This document shows positions 8,608 through 17,652 of a stretch of DNA of 64,000 nt, piece by piece (within the stretch, counting starts at the first letter, position 1; every line of letters begins with the position of its first letter). The DNA is from DATBAX01 sp963762965. Its GTDB lineage: Bacteria; Acidobacteriota; Terriglobia; Terriglobales; Acidobacteriaceae. Location of the stretch: contig CAVXME010000001.1 in assembly GCA_963762965.1 (NCBI GenBank), positions 682,001-746,000 on the forward strand, read 5' to 3'. A program made the translations under genes and the position numbers. Under the pieces are notes generated by a model. That model made no database searches. It had not been told where the DNA came from and saw nothing but the letters and a program-made list of their open reading frames with translations.

Positions 8608-8752
8608 CGGGCGAACCGTGGTGAGTTAGACGCGGAAACGAGGCAAAAGCGTTGTGATATTTGGGCGCAAAGCGGTTTGATACGCGGCTGACAGATAACC
8701 CTTCAGCCGCATAGCGGCGGCATTCATTAGCCCGGCACATGGGTCTGCAAGC

Positions 8753-8784
8753 CCCGACTCAACCAAAACCATGGTTGAGTCGGG
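8753..8784 (-). terminator. Strong hairpin downstream of the PD40 lipoprotein
   Basis: CCCGACTCAACC and GGTTGAGTCGGG form a perfect 12-bp stem with an 8-nt loop, ending 15 nt past the stop codon of the minus-strand lipoprotein gene. There is no clean U tract after it, so it may act as a terminator or as a 3'-end stabiliser. The rest of the 8584-8798 gap shows nothing recognisable apart from the HtrA promoter. Confidence 0.55.
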
Positions 8785-8798
8785 ACCGGGCAGGGCCG

Positions 8799-9710
8799 TT
8801 AGTAGGTGTAATTGTAGAGCCAATTTTCAGATGATCCGTCGGTGATGGCAACCGAGCCAGTGCCGTCCAGATTGGCCTGGAAGATTCGGTAATTGCTCGC
8901 CGTCGCATCGTACGTCGTGTAATAGATATCTGAGTTAAAGACCGCCAGCTCATAAATATCGTCCGTAGCGGTGATCAGGACCGTCGGGGCGCCGCCTGCG
9001 ACTGGCACGCTATTGACGGTGTAGGGAGAAGAGCACTTGATAAAGAAAATGGTCTTCTTGTCGGGGGAGAAGGCCGGAGTATCGATATAGAAGTCCGGGG
9101 TGGTGTAGACCGTGGTCAAGCCGGTGCCGTCGAGGTTGATGGTGTACAGGCCGTTAAGGCTGCTGCTGTAGCACTGAAACACAATCTTCTTGCTGTCGGC
9201 GGAAAAGCTTGCACTGTAACAATCGGTTACTCCGGTGGGGAAGGTAGTTGTCAGATTGACCGGCTGGCTGCCGTCCGGATCCATGACGAACAAGTTATAG
9301 TGGTTATTGACGTCCTCACTGGCGACGATATGCTTGCCATCGGGCGACATCTTCGCAACGTAGGCCGAGGTCCCGGTGAGAGGCAATTGGGTTTGGGTAC
9401 TGCCACTCATATTGCTCGTCCAGAGCTGATCCCCAGATGCAAAGACGACGGAGGAGCCGCCGGCGCTCATCGAGGGCCCGTAGACATCGTCGCCGGTCTG
9501 GGTAAAAGGAACCATGGTTGGGTTGGAACCATCCAGATTCATTACCCACATCCCACCGGCATCGGACCCCGTTCGGTCGGACCAGAACGCCATTTGGGTG
9601 TAGTGAGGGTTGGCAGCCGTTGAGTTGGATGAGTCGACACCACAACCTAACGTGCAGGTTATGGCGGCTAAGGGCAGCAGTAACACCAGGGCAAATTGTA
9701 GACGTTTCAC
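8799..9710 (-). CDS. PD40/TolB-like beta-propeller lipoprotein
   Basis: A 303-residue predicted lipoprotein. The GTG at 9710 has AGGAAGT just upstream and begins a signal sequence ending in the lipobox T-L-G-C; the frame is open further upstream but that part lacks a signal. The mature part has repeats of the type F-S-P-D-x-K-x-I-x-F (SMSAGGSSVVFAS, KMSPDGKHIVAS, SFSADSKKIVFQ, AFSPDKKTIFFI) alternating with N-L-D-G-S/T, the signature of PD40 blades. Such proteins in Acidobacteriota are envelope-anchored, and their ligand is unknown. Confidence 0.85.
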   Translation of the reverse strand: MKRLQFALVLLLPLAAITCTLGCGVDSSNSTAANPHYTQMAFWSDRTGSDAGGMWVMNLDGSNPTMVPFTQTGDDVYGPSMSAGGSSVVFASGDQLWTSNMSGSTQTQLPLTGTSAYVAKMSPDGKHIVASEDVNNHYNLFVMDPDGSQPVNLTTTFPTGVTDCYSASFSADSKKIVFQCYSSSLNGLYTINLDGTGLTTVYTTPDFYIDTPAFSPDKKTIFFIKCSSPYTVNSVPVAGGAPTVLITATDDIYELAVFNSDIYYTTYDATASNYRIFQANLDGTGSVAITDGSSENWLYNYTY

Positions 9711-9990
9711 TTTACTTCCTTTCGAATCCTGATTTCGATTTAGTGGCCTGTCCCGGAAACGGTGCAGTGCCTTGCTGGCACCTTCGTTCTCTGTGTTGGG
9801 CGGAATCCCCTCGTGCAGTGTTTTTGGCATGCCCGGAAACGCCTGCCTCAGCAAGTAAAGAGTGTTAGAAGGCTCTTAACAAGTAACCGAAGTCACCGGA
9901 GTCCCTCGGGTAGCTATTTCGGAAACTCGATGTTCATTCACCCTGACGTAGAAAAGGTTTGCCGACCGCCTCGATTACAATCCTGTCATC

Positions 9991-11886
9991 GTGGAATCCA
10001 AGAATATCGAAGCCGACATTTCTGCATCATCGTCGCTCGCCTCGCTGTTGATGATTGGTTTATGGTTCGGCATCGTTGCCGGACTGCTGGAAGGCTTCGG
10101 GCTCCTGCTGTTTCAGCGGATCAACTGGGCGCGCTGGGGCGCGATCATGCACGTTTCCAGAGAGATTCTCTGGATTTCGCCGCTAGTGGACTCGATTTTA
10201 TTTCTCCTCGTCGCCACGGCGGTCTTCCTGGTTTCGCGGATGATAAAAAGCTTTCCGGCGTTTCGAGCATTGGTCTTTCTACTGACCTTCCTCTCCGTGT
10301 ACGACTTTCTCACCGTGCCCGACCGGCTTTATCACATCGCCTCTCTACTTCTGGCGGCGGGTGTGGCTGTGAGTTTCAGCCGATGGATTGATCAACGTGA
10401 AACGGCGTCTCTGCGATTCTGGAAACGAAGCACGCCCTGGGCGCTCGCGCTTCTTCTACTCGTCTTGGTTGGAATTCGGGGCGGGAAATATCTCTCGGAA
10501 CGCAATGCGGAGGCGAAACTTCCAGCTGCGGCTCCCGGATCGCCTAATGTTCTGATCATCGTAGTCGACACCCTGCGCGCCGATCACGTGTCTTCTTATG
10601 GATATCAACGTCCGACCACGCCGGAAATCGATGCCCTCGCCAAACAGGGAACGCTATTCGAAAACGCCATCTCGACTTGCTCCTGGAGCTTGCCTTCGCA
10701 TGTTTCGCTGGTCACAGGCCGCTATGTATACGAGCATGGCGTTGGCAACGTGCCGCCCATGCCATTGTTGGGGCCGAGTGGCAGCAACTTCAATGGCTTT
10801 CCCACGCTGGGGGAAGAACTGGAACAAAACGGATATCGCACCGGCGCGTTTTCCGCCAACCGGGTTTATTTCTCTCACACCCTCGGCTTTGGGCGCGGGT
10901 TCCTGCATTTTGAGGACTATTTCCATTCCCCGGCGGACGCGTTCGTCCGCACTTTATTTGGCCGGGAGTTCGCGCGAATTTATCTTTCGCGGAGCGACAA
11001 AAGCCTGGTCCGGCGGGCGTTGCGCGGTTTGGGCTTTACTGCCATTCTTGACAGGGACACAGAAGGCTGGGGAAGCCGCGGCGGGGCAAGAAGCGTTCGC
11101 AAACCGGCATCCGAGGTGAACCAGGAAACTTTGCGATGGATTGATCGCGACCGGCAAAGGCCGTTTTTCGCATTTCTCAACTACATCGATGTGCACAACC
11201 CTTACGGCGCGCCCGCGAATTCTCCCAAACCCACATGGGATAGGCGGAGCAGCGTCGACCAATACGACGCGGGCGTGAACTATGTTGACGACAACATAGG
11301 ACAACTGATGCGCGAGTTGGAGCGGCGGGGCCTGGCGAACAACACGGTCGTGATCATCACTTCGGACCATGGCGAGTCCCTGGGAGACCATGGATTGACT
11401 TATCACGGCGCGGCTTTGTATTGGGAACTGATCCACGTGCCGCTGATCGTCTGGTATCCCGGCCATGTCCCTGCCGGGTTGCGGGTTTCCCAGCCCGTCA
11501 CCAATGCCGCGATTCCGGCCACCGTCATGGATTTGCTGCGGAGCACTCAACAAACCTTCCCCGGCCCGCCGCTGAGTGCATTCTGGAAGAATCGCGAAGT
11601 CGAAACCAATTGGCCCGATCCTATCTCCGAACTTCCGAAGACAGAAATCATTACTCCCGAGGATCGGGTGGTGGAAGGAAAGATACCCATCGCCACCAAC
11701 GGCGATATGCGGTCCCTGGTGACCCTCAGATGGCACTTGATCGTGCACCAAAAACTGGGCGAACAACTCTACGATTGGGTGGGCGACCCCAGGGAATCGG
11801 CCGACCGCATTGGTGAATCCGGGACCCAGACGATTGGGGTGGGCCTGACTTCGGAACTCGGAAGTCGAACTAAGGCGCGTCGTTAG
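9991..11886 (+). CDS. Membrane-anchored sulfatase-like hydrolase (alkaline phosphatase superfamily)
   Basis: A 631-residue protein with an N-terminal membrane region of about five helices (residues 17-170) and a periplasmic alkaline-phosphatase-superfamily domain. PNVLIIVVDTLRADHVSSYG supplies the first metal-binding Asp pair, and IITSDHGESLGDHG the second site. At the nucleophile position the sequence is C230-S-W-S233-L-P-S-H. This differs from the formylglycine sulfatase motif C-x-P-x-R, since Ser replaces Cys and His replaces Arg. It may therefore be an unmodified-Ser phospho- or sulfo-transferase or hydrolase. The start is GTG; a -10-like TACAAT lies at 9976-9981. The C-terminus overlaps the convergent gene by 17 bp. 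Confidence 0.85.
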   Translation: MESKNIEADISASSSLASLLMIGLWFGIVAGLLEGFGLLLFQRINWARWGAIMHVSREILWISPLVDSILFLLVATAVFLVSRMIKSFPAFRALVFLLTFLSVYDFLTVPDRLYHIASLLLAAGVAVSFSRWIDQRETASLRFWKRSTPWALALLLLVLVGIRGGKYLSERNAEAKLPAAAPGSPNVLIIVVDTLRADHVSSYGYQRPTTPEIDALAKQGTLFENAISTCSWSLPSHVSLVTGRYVYEHGVGNVPPMPLLGPSGSNFNGFPTLGEELEQNGYRTGAFSANRVYFSHTLGFGRGFLHFEDYFHSPADAFVRTLFGREFARIYLSRSDKSLVRRALRGLGFTAILDRDTEGWGSRGGARSVRKPASEVNQETLRWIDRDRQRPFFAFLNYIDVHNPYGAPANSPKPTWDRRSSVDQYDAGVNYVDDNIGQLMRELERRGLANNTVVIITSDHGESLGDHGLTYHGAALYWELIHVPLIVWYPGHVPAGLRVSQPVTNAAIPATVMDLLRSTQQTFPGPPLSAFWKNREVETNWPDPISELPKTEIITPEDRVVEGKIPIATNGDMRSLVTLRWHLIVHQKLGEQLYDWVGDPRESADRIGESGTQTIGVGLTSELGSRTKARR

Positions 11887-13348
11887 TGTTAGTTTTCATG
11901 CGAAACCAGAGAATCACTGCCACGCCCCAGATAGCGAGCAGAGGAATCAGACTTGCCAGACCATGCAGTCCGGCAAGTTGCCCGAGATTGAACGCGCCGT
12001 GCGTACCGAAGGGAACGTCTTCCGCCGCGGTCAGCATCGATCCCCGAGTCAGTGCGAACTTACCCGCCCAGAATGCGGGGATGATCACCTGCATCAACGG
12101 GCAATGGTATTGGTCCGGAGGCTCGGGCGTGGTGGAAACCGCCATCAATGCAAACAGACCACCACAGACGGCCATGGCGACCAGCATTTTCTTCCAGAAG
12201 GGCCGGGCCTGGGTCCAGGAGGGCGCGAGCCCGATGCACAGTAAGGGCACACCTGCCGCCATATAGCGAGGGCCATAGGACCATCCTGCCGTCCACACCC
12301 AGAACGAGGCATTGAACAAAAAATAATAAACAGCAATCGCAGTGGCAGCCATGCCAGCGTAGCGAATGGAATTATTCTTACTCTTCCAAAGAATCCGCAG
12401 ACCAAATGGCGCAGTAACTAAGAACGGTGCGGAGAAGAAAAGTCCGCGGCGGCAGCCGAACAAAAGTTTGAACATGACATCAACGCGGGGATACGTCAGG
12501 CCCATGTAGCCGTGTTTCATCCAGGGGAATGCTCCCACCTGGTAATACGAATAGCTGGGATGAATCGCGGAACCAAACGCTCGATATTGATAAAACATAA
12601 GCACCAAAACACACGCGATTGCTCCAGCACTCACTCCGAGTGCAGTAGGCCAACGTCTGGCTCGGCCGCCTGACCAGACTTGCGCCAAAGCCAGAACCGC
12701 CAGGATTGCGGAAGCCGGGGCCGCGGGATATTCCGAAACCGTGGCCCAGCCTGCGGACAATCCGACGATCAATCCCCAAAATAGATCACTCGTCCTGCCG
12801 CGGCTCTCGCGCAATAAGATTGCCGCTGCGAAGCCAAAAATCAGGCACGCCCCGGCGAGGGCGTGTCCCCAAAAAAGGGTTGCATAGGCCCACATTGGCG
12901 TGGCCAGTCCCATCCCCAGTGATGCAAAAGCCGCGCCGCTCACTGTGCTCCCGAGTTGCAATGCGATGAGGAATAAACACACGCAGGCCAATGCCGTGGG
13001 CAGCCCCACAGCAAATACAGTGATCGCGTAGGAAATAGCCTCCAAGCCGTTGGGCGATGCGGGATCGACGCCCGCTTCACGCAGCACGGGTCTGGTGGCT
13101 GCGGCTACGGGCAAAGCCAGCAGCGCCAAGCCGGGAGCTTTGTCTGAGTAGTAGTGGCCACGGGAAAGAGCTTTGTCTTCGGTATTTTCGTGGTAGGCGT
13201 CAATGCTTAGAGTTTTCTGCTCCAGGATGGCGCGCACCATGTCGAAACGCGAATTCTGGTTCCATCCGCCGCTTTCATAGAAATATGCATAGGAAAGAAA
13301 AATCGTGCCCCCGATAAGCAGTGCGCGGTTGCGAATGTTCGGTTTCAC
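11870..13348 (-). CDS. Polytopic membrane protein, GT-C/GT39-like glycosyltransferase candidate
   Basis: A 492-residue protein with about eleven hydrophobic helices. The first external loop carries SRFDMVRAILEQKTLSID and HYYSDKAPGLALLA, a motif I know from acidobacterial membrane proteins annotated as GT39-like, where an acidic residue near the N-terminus binds the lipid-linked sugar. No soluble domain is evident. The GTG start at 13348 overlaps the stop of the upstream gene as GTGA, so the two are probably translationally coupled. Catalytic activity is inferred from fold resemblance only. Confidence 0.7.
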   Translation of the reverse strand: MKPNIRNRALLIGGTIFLSYAYFYESGGWNQNSRFDMVRAILEQKTLSIDAYHENTEDKALSRGHYYSDKAPGLALLALPVAAATRPVLREAGVDPASPNGLEAISYAITVFAVGLPTALACVCLFLIALQLGSTVSGAAFASLGMGLATPMWAYATLFWGHALAGACLIFGFAAAILLRESRGRTSDLFWGLIVGLSAGWATVSEYPAAPASAILAVLALAQVWSGGRARRWPTALGVSAGAIACVLVLMFYQYRAFGSAIHPSYSYYQVGAFPWMKHGYMGLTYPRVDVMFKLLFGCRRGLFFSAPFLVTAPFGLRILWKSKNNSIRYAGMAATAIAVYYFLFNASFWVWTAGWSYGPRYMAAGVPLLCIGLAPSWTQARPFWKKMLVAMAVCGGLFALMAVSTTPEPPDQYHCPLMQVIIPAFWAGKFALTRGSMLTAAEDVPFGTHGAFNLGQLAGLHGLASLIPLLAIWGVAVILWFRMKTNTNDAP

Positions 13349-13821
13349 TTTGCGGGCGCGGAGTCCAGGTCTTTGGGAAAGGACTTGAACGCAACTTGCT
13401 GTGATTTTTCCGAAGTTTTCTTGCTGGCGTCAGTGGTGTAGCGGGTGAGCTTGCCTTTCAGAACGTAGTAACCTTCGTCGCCCGCGTTCTGGCCATCTCC
13501 GCGTTCGATTGTGCCCGAGAAGTCGTACCAGACATCCTGCACGGGTTTCGTGGTGAAAGTCAGCTTCGTGCCGTCAAGTTTTCCTTGTTTAAAAAACTGG
13601 TCGAGGAATTCGCGCTTGTCGCCGGTCGAATCGGCGTAGCGGGAAATCAGGCCTGTCACCAATCCCTGGTCTTCGACGGTGAGCTGCACGAATTCTCCGT
13701 CTTGCAGGAAGGCGTACATGCCGGAATAATCCTCGGCGGGCGCAGGATTCTGCGGGGTTTGTGCATTCGCAAACGCGACCGTGAACACCAACGTGATGAA
13801 AACAATGGCGGAGTTTTTCAT
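13345..13821 (-). CDS. Secreted protein of unknown function upstream of the GT-C-like gene
   Basis: A 158-residue protein with a signal peptide (MKNSAIVFITLVFTVAFANA) and a mature part containing EDYSGMYAFLQDGEFVQLTVED and YDFSGTIERG. It looks like a small lipocalin-like or beta-rich domain that I cannot name. The ATG at 13821 has AGGATC upstream; eight further in-frame codons exist before it but lack an RBS. Its stop overlaps the start of the next gene (GTGA), suggesting linked function with the membrane protein. Confidence 0.75.
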   Translation of the reverse strand: MKNSAIVFITLVFTVAFANAQTPQNPAPAEDYSGMYAFLQDGEFVQLTVEDQGLVTGLISRYADSTGDKREFLDQFFKQGKLDGTKLTFTTKPVQDVWYDFSGTIERGDGQNAGDEGYYVLKGKLTRYTTDASKKTSEKSQQVAFKSFPKDLDSAPAK

Positions 13822-13929
13822 GCTGATCCTGCATCTAATTGACATATAGCGGGCATAACGCGAGTTCCATATTGGTATTAGAGCACGATTGAATGAACTC
13901 CCGAATACCTGGGTTTATTCGTGCCCCGC

Positions 13930-13935
13930 TATAAT
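13930..13935 (+). promoter_or_regulatory. TATAAT box before the TonB-like gene
   Basis: A perfect TATAAT lies 30 nt before the ATG at 13966. Transcription from it would start near 13942, downstream of the alternative GTG at 13921, so this box favours the ATG as the real start. No good -35 is visible. Confidence 0.55.
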
Positions 13936-13965
13936 CAATACAGACCCAGTAATCGCGACGTATTC

Positions 13966-15576
13966 ATGAACCTGGCCCCGGGACTGATGGAATCCGAAGT
14001 TGAGCTGATGGCAAGTCCTGTGGCCCCGCCGGGGTTCCTGGTCAAGCTGGAACCGTGGCATCGGGCATTCTTCACGAACCTCGCAGATCTGTTCAGGTTC
14101 AAGCGCAAATCGAGGCTTCGCCTGGTGTCCGCTCCCGGCAAGTTCTGGCCGGATGTGTTCGTGGCGTCCTATCTGCCGTGGCGCAGGTTTCTGGAATCGG
14201 TTTGCTATCACGTGGTGGTGATTGCCGTGCTATTGGCGTTGCCGCGATTTTTGCCCCGGCCCGCCGAGATCGCCGATCCCGGGTTCAACAAAGCCGACGT
14301 AGTGTATTACAACGCGTCGGAATACTTGCCGCCGCTGGATACCCGCGGCCCGAAGGTGCATTTGCCGCGGAAAGGCGAGCCTGAACACGCCCGGCAGCCC
14401 ATTCTCTCCGTGCCACCGGACGCAGACAATCGCACCCAGACCATCGTGGCCCCGCCGCAGATCAAGTTGAATCATGAAGTGCAGCTGCCAAATATAGTGG
14501 CGGCGATGCCGGTGCAGGCGACCGTGCCTCTTTCCGCCACGACGCGTTCGCTGGCCGAAATGAAAATGCCTTTGCTGCCCGCTTCCCTGATCGAGCCCAT
14601 GCCGGAAATCGATGCCTCCGACACCCGACGCCATGTTCGCGCTCCTCAGGCTGCCGTCGTTGAACCCGCGCCTGATATGAAGGCAGTTTCGATTCGTAAA
14701 TTGTCTGACATCAACATCGCGCACGCCGATGTGGTCGCTCCCGCGCCGCAGTTGCCGATGTCCGAACGGCGGGCGGTCCCGGCAGCGCCGTTGGGAAATG
14801 ACCGAGCGAGAGTAGTCCCGCCTCCGCCTTCGATGCAAGGCAATGCAAATTCGAATTCTGGACAGAGGATGATTGCGCTGGGGATTCATCCTGTTGAACC
14901 GGGTGCGCCGGTACAACCTCCATCCGGAAATAGGCGTGGAACATTTGCCGCGACTCCGGAGGGCAAAGCAGGAGCGCCGGGAACGCCGGAGAGTACGACT
15001 GGTCAGAGCCAGGCTACGGCGGGATCGAGTAATGGCAGCAAAGGAATTCCGCCCGGCCTTGTGGTGGGCGCGGCTCCAAGGCTCATCGCCAATGCCACAC
15101 CACCGCGCGTTGGCAGTATTCCGCGCGAATCCACTTCTCAGGCAAATCCCGATGCGACGGAAATAGAAAGGCAAGTGTTTGGCGACAAGAAGTTTTATTC
15201 CATGACCTTGAACCTGCCCAATCTCAATTCGCATGGCGGAAGCTGGGTCGTCCACTTTGCGGAATTGGCGCAGAATGATTTGAAAGGCGAGCTGGTTGCG
15301 CCGGTGGCTACGCGGGAAGTCGATCCCGGATATCCCACGGAGCTGATGCGCCACAATGTGCAGGGGACCGTGACTCTCTACGCCATCATTCACAACGATG
15401 GGTCGGTCGGCGAGGTGCGGGTGCTGCGCGGCGTTGACGATCGTCTGGATGAATACGCATGCACGGCGCTCGCCCACTGGCGTTTTCGTCCCGCTACGAA
15501 AAACGGTTACCCGGTGGATTTGGAAGCGGTGGTGACCATTCCCTTCAAACCGATTCGGGTGAAGGGCAACTTCTAA
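13966..15576 (+). CDS. TonB-family energy-transducing protein
   Basis: A 536-residue inner-membrane protein. A cytoplasmic N-terminal segment of about 70 residues precedes one membrane helix (YHVVVIAVLLALPRFL). A long Pro/Ala/Val-rich periplasmic stretch of about 330 residues follows, then a C-terminal TonB domain with YPTELMRHNVQGTVTLYAII, GEVRVLRGVD and W-R-F-R-P-A. TonB domains carry proton-motive-force energy to outer-membrane receptors. No ExbB/ExbD or receptor is adjacent. The cytoplasmic N-terminus is longer than in classical TonB, as is common in acidobacterial homologues. Confidence 0.88.
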   Translation: MNLAPGLMESEVELMASPVAPPGFLVKLEPWHRAFFTNLADLFRFKRKSRLRLVSAPGKFWPDVFVASYLPWRRFLESVCYHVVVIAVLLALPRFLPRPAEIADPGFNKADVVYYNASEYLPPLDTRGPKVHLPRKGEPEHARQPILSVPPDADNRTQTIVAPPQIKLNHEVQLPNIVAAMPVQATVPLSATTRSLAEMKMPLLPASLIEPMPEIDASDTRRHVRAPQAAVVEPAPDMKAVSIRKLSDINIAHADVVAPAPQLPMSERRAVPAAPLGNDRARVVPPPPSMQGNANSNSGQRMIALGIHPVEPGAPVQPPSGNRRGTFAATPEGKAGAPGTPESTTGQSQATAGSSNGSKGIPPGLVVGAAPRLIANATPPRVGSIPRESTSQANPDATEIERQVFGDKKFYSMTLNLPNLNSHGGSWVVHFAELAQNDLKGELVAPVATREVDPGYPTELMRHNVQGTVTLYAIIHNDGSVGEVRVLRGVDDRLDEYACTALAHWRFRPATKNGYPVDLEAVVTIPFKPIRVKGNF

Positions 15577-15624
15577 GCTCTCTCCTTGTACACTCCCAAC
15601 ATCACAATTAAGACCGGAGGCAGG

Positions 15625-15966
15625 ATGACTTTTGACGGTTACAGCGCCATGGTGCGGACAACGCGGGATTATCCGGAGTTGGGGAAAAACCTTATTTATC
15701 CGGCGTTAGGTCTGGCGGGAGAAGCGGGAGAAGTCGCTGAAAAAGTGAAGAAGCTGTGGAGGAACCAGGGCCAGCGATCCGGCGAACAGCTTAGCGCCGA
15801 GGATCGGGCCTCTCTGGTGAAGGAACTTGGCGACGTGCTGTGGTATGTGGCCGCGATGAGTGAAGAATTGGGCGTGAAGCTGGAACATGTGGCGGAAGAA
15901 AATTCCCGGAAACTTCTCGACCGAAAAGAGCGGGGAGTGATCAAGTCGGCGGGGGATAGCCGGTAG
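15625..15966 (+). CDS. MazG-like nucleotide pyrophosphohydrolase
   Basis: A 113-residue all-alpha NTP pyrophosphohydrolase. The metal-binding pattern is GLAGEAGEVAEKVKK (E-x2-E), then KELGDVLWYVAAMSEELG (E-x2-D), the standard MazG site for cleaving (d)NTPs to NMP and PPi. The ATG at 15625 follows GGAGGCAGG; a further-upstream ATG exists without RBS. A TACACT box at 15589 could be its promoter. It could clean up damaged or non-canonical nucleotides; the substrate is unknown. Confidence 0.88.
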   Translation: MTFDGYSAMVRTTRDYPELGKNLIYPALGLAGEAGEVAEKVKKLWRNQGQRSGEQLSAEDRASLVKELGDVLWYVAAMSEELGVKLEHVAEENSRKLLDRKERGVIKSAGDSR

Positions 15967-16198
15967 GGCGGTGACACCGTCTTCGCATCGACCTTGTTGA
16001 AAAAGGTCCGACGTTGGGACGGGTTCCACCCTTCGACTTCGCTCTGGCAGCTGTTTGCCAAACCCAGGCAACATGGAGGCCCCAAGATTGAAAAATTTGC
16101 ATTCCTTTCGAGACTTATACTTACCCGCAGAAAAGTGGGCCGACCGTTATATCTGATAGGCTTGATCGTTTCGGATTTCATTCAAATCGGAGTTCCTC

Positions 16199-17413
16199 AT
16201 GCGGCGTCTTCTAATAGCACTCGCCCTGATGTCCTGCATCATTCATTCCAAACTGCAGTCGCAAGAACCACAGACCAATGCAACGGGCCACTATCTGTTC
16301 GCCTGGACCGGAGATGTCGCACAGAAGGGCAAGGACTTTCTGGCCGTGATCGATGCAGACCCCGCTTCAAAATCATACGGGAAGCTTATGACAACGCTGG
16401 CAACCGACCAACAGTCGGTGCGTGTGCATCACACAGAATATGTCATGCCCGCCAGCGGAATGCTGTTTGCCAACGATCATGATGCCGGACGCACGTTTAT
16501 CTTTGATCTGCGCGACCCGTTGCATCCGAAGACAGTAACCTCGTTTACGGACATGGCGGGCTACATGCATCCGCACTCCTTTCTGCGGCTTCCCAACGGA
16601 CACGTGCTGGCGACTTTCCAACACGTTCACCACGGGGAGAGCGAAGGGCAGATGGGCGGCAGCGGCGGCTTGGTCGAGATCGATGATCAGGGCACGATAA
16701 TCCGCTCCGCGAGTTCGGAAGACCCGGCCTTCCCCGGCGCACTGTTGACACCGTACAGCCTGGCCGTGCTTCCGGGACTGGACAGGGTCGTCTCTACCAA
16801 CTCCTCGATGGACGAGGTGAATGTTTTTAGCGGCGTGACCTATCAAGTATGGCGGCTGTCTGACCTGAAGTTGCTGAAGACGGCCTATCTCGATGTGGAC
16901 AAGAATCTCTATGGCCACGTCAGTCCGGAAGAAGCGCGTCTTGGGCCTGATGGCGCAGTTTACATTCAAACCCTCGGCTGCGGCATTGAGCGCATCACGG
17001 ATGTGGAGAAGGACCAGCCAAGGTCGAAGCTCGTCTATACGTTTCCCGGGTCATTCTGCGGCGTGCCGACGATCGTTGGGCATTATCTAATCCAGAGCGT
17101 GCCGGTTATGCACGGTTTGATTGCGCTCGACATTTCCAACGGAAACAAACCCGTGGAAGTTTCCCGGCTGAAGCTCAACGATGGGTATTTTTCTCATTGG
17201 ACGGGATGGGACGCGAAGACTGGGCGCTTGGTCGTGACTGGGGACCAGGCACGCCTGTATCTGGTGAAACTCGACCAGTCAACCGGCGCTCTTACCATGG
17301 ACAACGCGTTTCATGACGCGACCGGGAAGCCAGGCTTCGACTTCGCCAACCGCACTTGGCCCCATGGGTGGACAGGCACCGGGAAGCCGCATGGAGTAGT
17401 CTTTTCACGTTAG
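16199..17413 (+). CDS. Secreted SBP56-like beta-propeller protein (selenium-binding/methanethiol oxidase family)
   Basis: A 404-residue protein with an N-terminal signal peptide (MRRLLIALALMSCIIHSKLQS). His-rich motifs occur through the propeller: VHHTEYVMP, FANDHDAGRTFIFDL, YMHPHSFLRLPNGHVLATFQHVHHG, and a C-terminal W-P-H-G-W-T-G-x-G-K-P-H-G-V-V-F-S. These match the SBP56 family, some members of which are copper-dependent methanethiol oxidases. The His clusters make metal binding likely; the reaction is not established. GGAG sits 8 nt before the ATG. It stands alone. Confidence 0.78.
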   Translation: MRRLLIALALMSCIIHSKLQSQEPQTNATGHYLFAWTGDVAQKGKDFLAVIDADPASKSYGKLMTTLATDQQSVRVHHTEYVMPASGMLFANDHDAGRTFIFDLRDPLHPKTVTSFTDMAGYMHPHSFLRLPNGHVLATFQHVHHGESEGQMGGSGGLVEIDDQGTIIRSASSEDPAFPGALLTPYSLAVLPGLDRVVSTNSSMDEVNVFSGVTYQVWRLSDLKLLKTAYLDVDKNLYGHVSPEEARLGPDGAVYIQTLGCGIERITDVEKDQPRSKLVYTFPGSFCGVPTIVGHYLIQSVPVMHGLIALDISNGNKPVEVSRLKLNDGYFSHWTGWDAKTGRLVVTGDQARLYLVKLDQSTGALTMDNAFHDATGKPGFDFANRTWPHGWTGTGKPHGVVFSR

Positions 17414-17439
17414 ATAATGTAGTCGGCATTTCGTACAAG

Positions 17440-17642
17440 TGATCCCTGGCGGTGGCCCACTTCTCGAAAGACTAATGGGACCCGCTGAGGCCGAGTCGCG
17501 GACCTAAAGCCCGACTTTCAGAACTGAATCGCAGCGCTTAAGCGCTGCTCCACCCAAAATCCAGTTCAGTCCGGACAGCGCCTTCAGCTTCGCTCGGGGC
17601 TTCGGCGAAAACCGGACAGCCGAGGCGGCTGTCCCTACGTGA
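17440..17642. repeat. Palindrome-rich intergenic repeat region
   Basis: No coding frame is visible in this gap. It contains the perfect palindrome GCAGCGCTTAAGCGCTGC at 17531-17548 followed by CCACCCAAAAT. That block is flanked by CAGAACTGAAT and CCAGTTCAG in inverted orientation, and further along by GGACAGCCGAGGCGGCTGTCC at 17616-17636. The AAGCGCTGC-x-CCACCCAAAAT block recurs at 39034-39060, and the GGACxGCCGAGG hairpin type recurs as the terminator at 48300. It lies between convergent genes and could end transcription from both sides. Confidence 0.6.
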
Positions 17643-17652
17643 GCACTGCTGG

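Noticed and set aside
9711..9854. Longer start of the PD40 lipoprotein at 9854
   Set aside because: The signal peptide and RBS are at 9710; the extension is Arg/Asn-rich with no signal.
13921..13965. GTG start of the TonB-like gene at 13921
   Set aside because: The TATAAT at 13930 implies transcription starts after this codon, so ATG 13966 is preferred.
15967..16198. Terminator or RNA gene after the MazG-like gene (ACCTTGTTGAAAAAGGT)
   Set aside because: The stem is short and weak, without a U tract; no RNA family fits.
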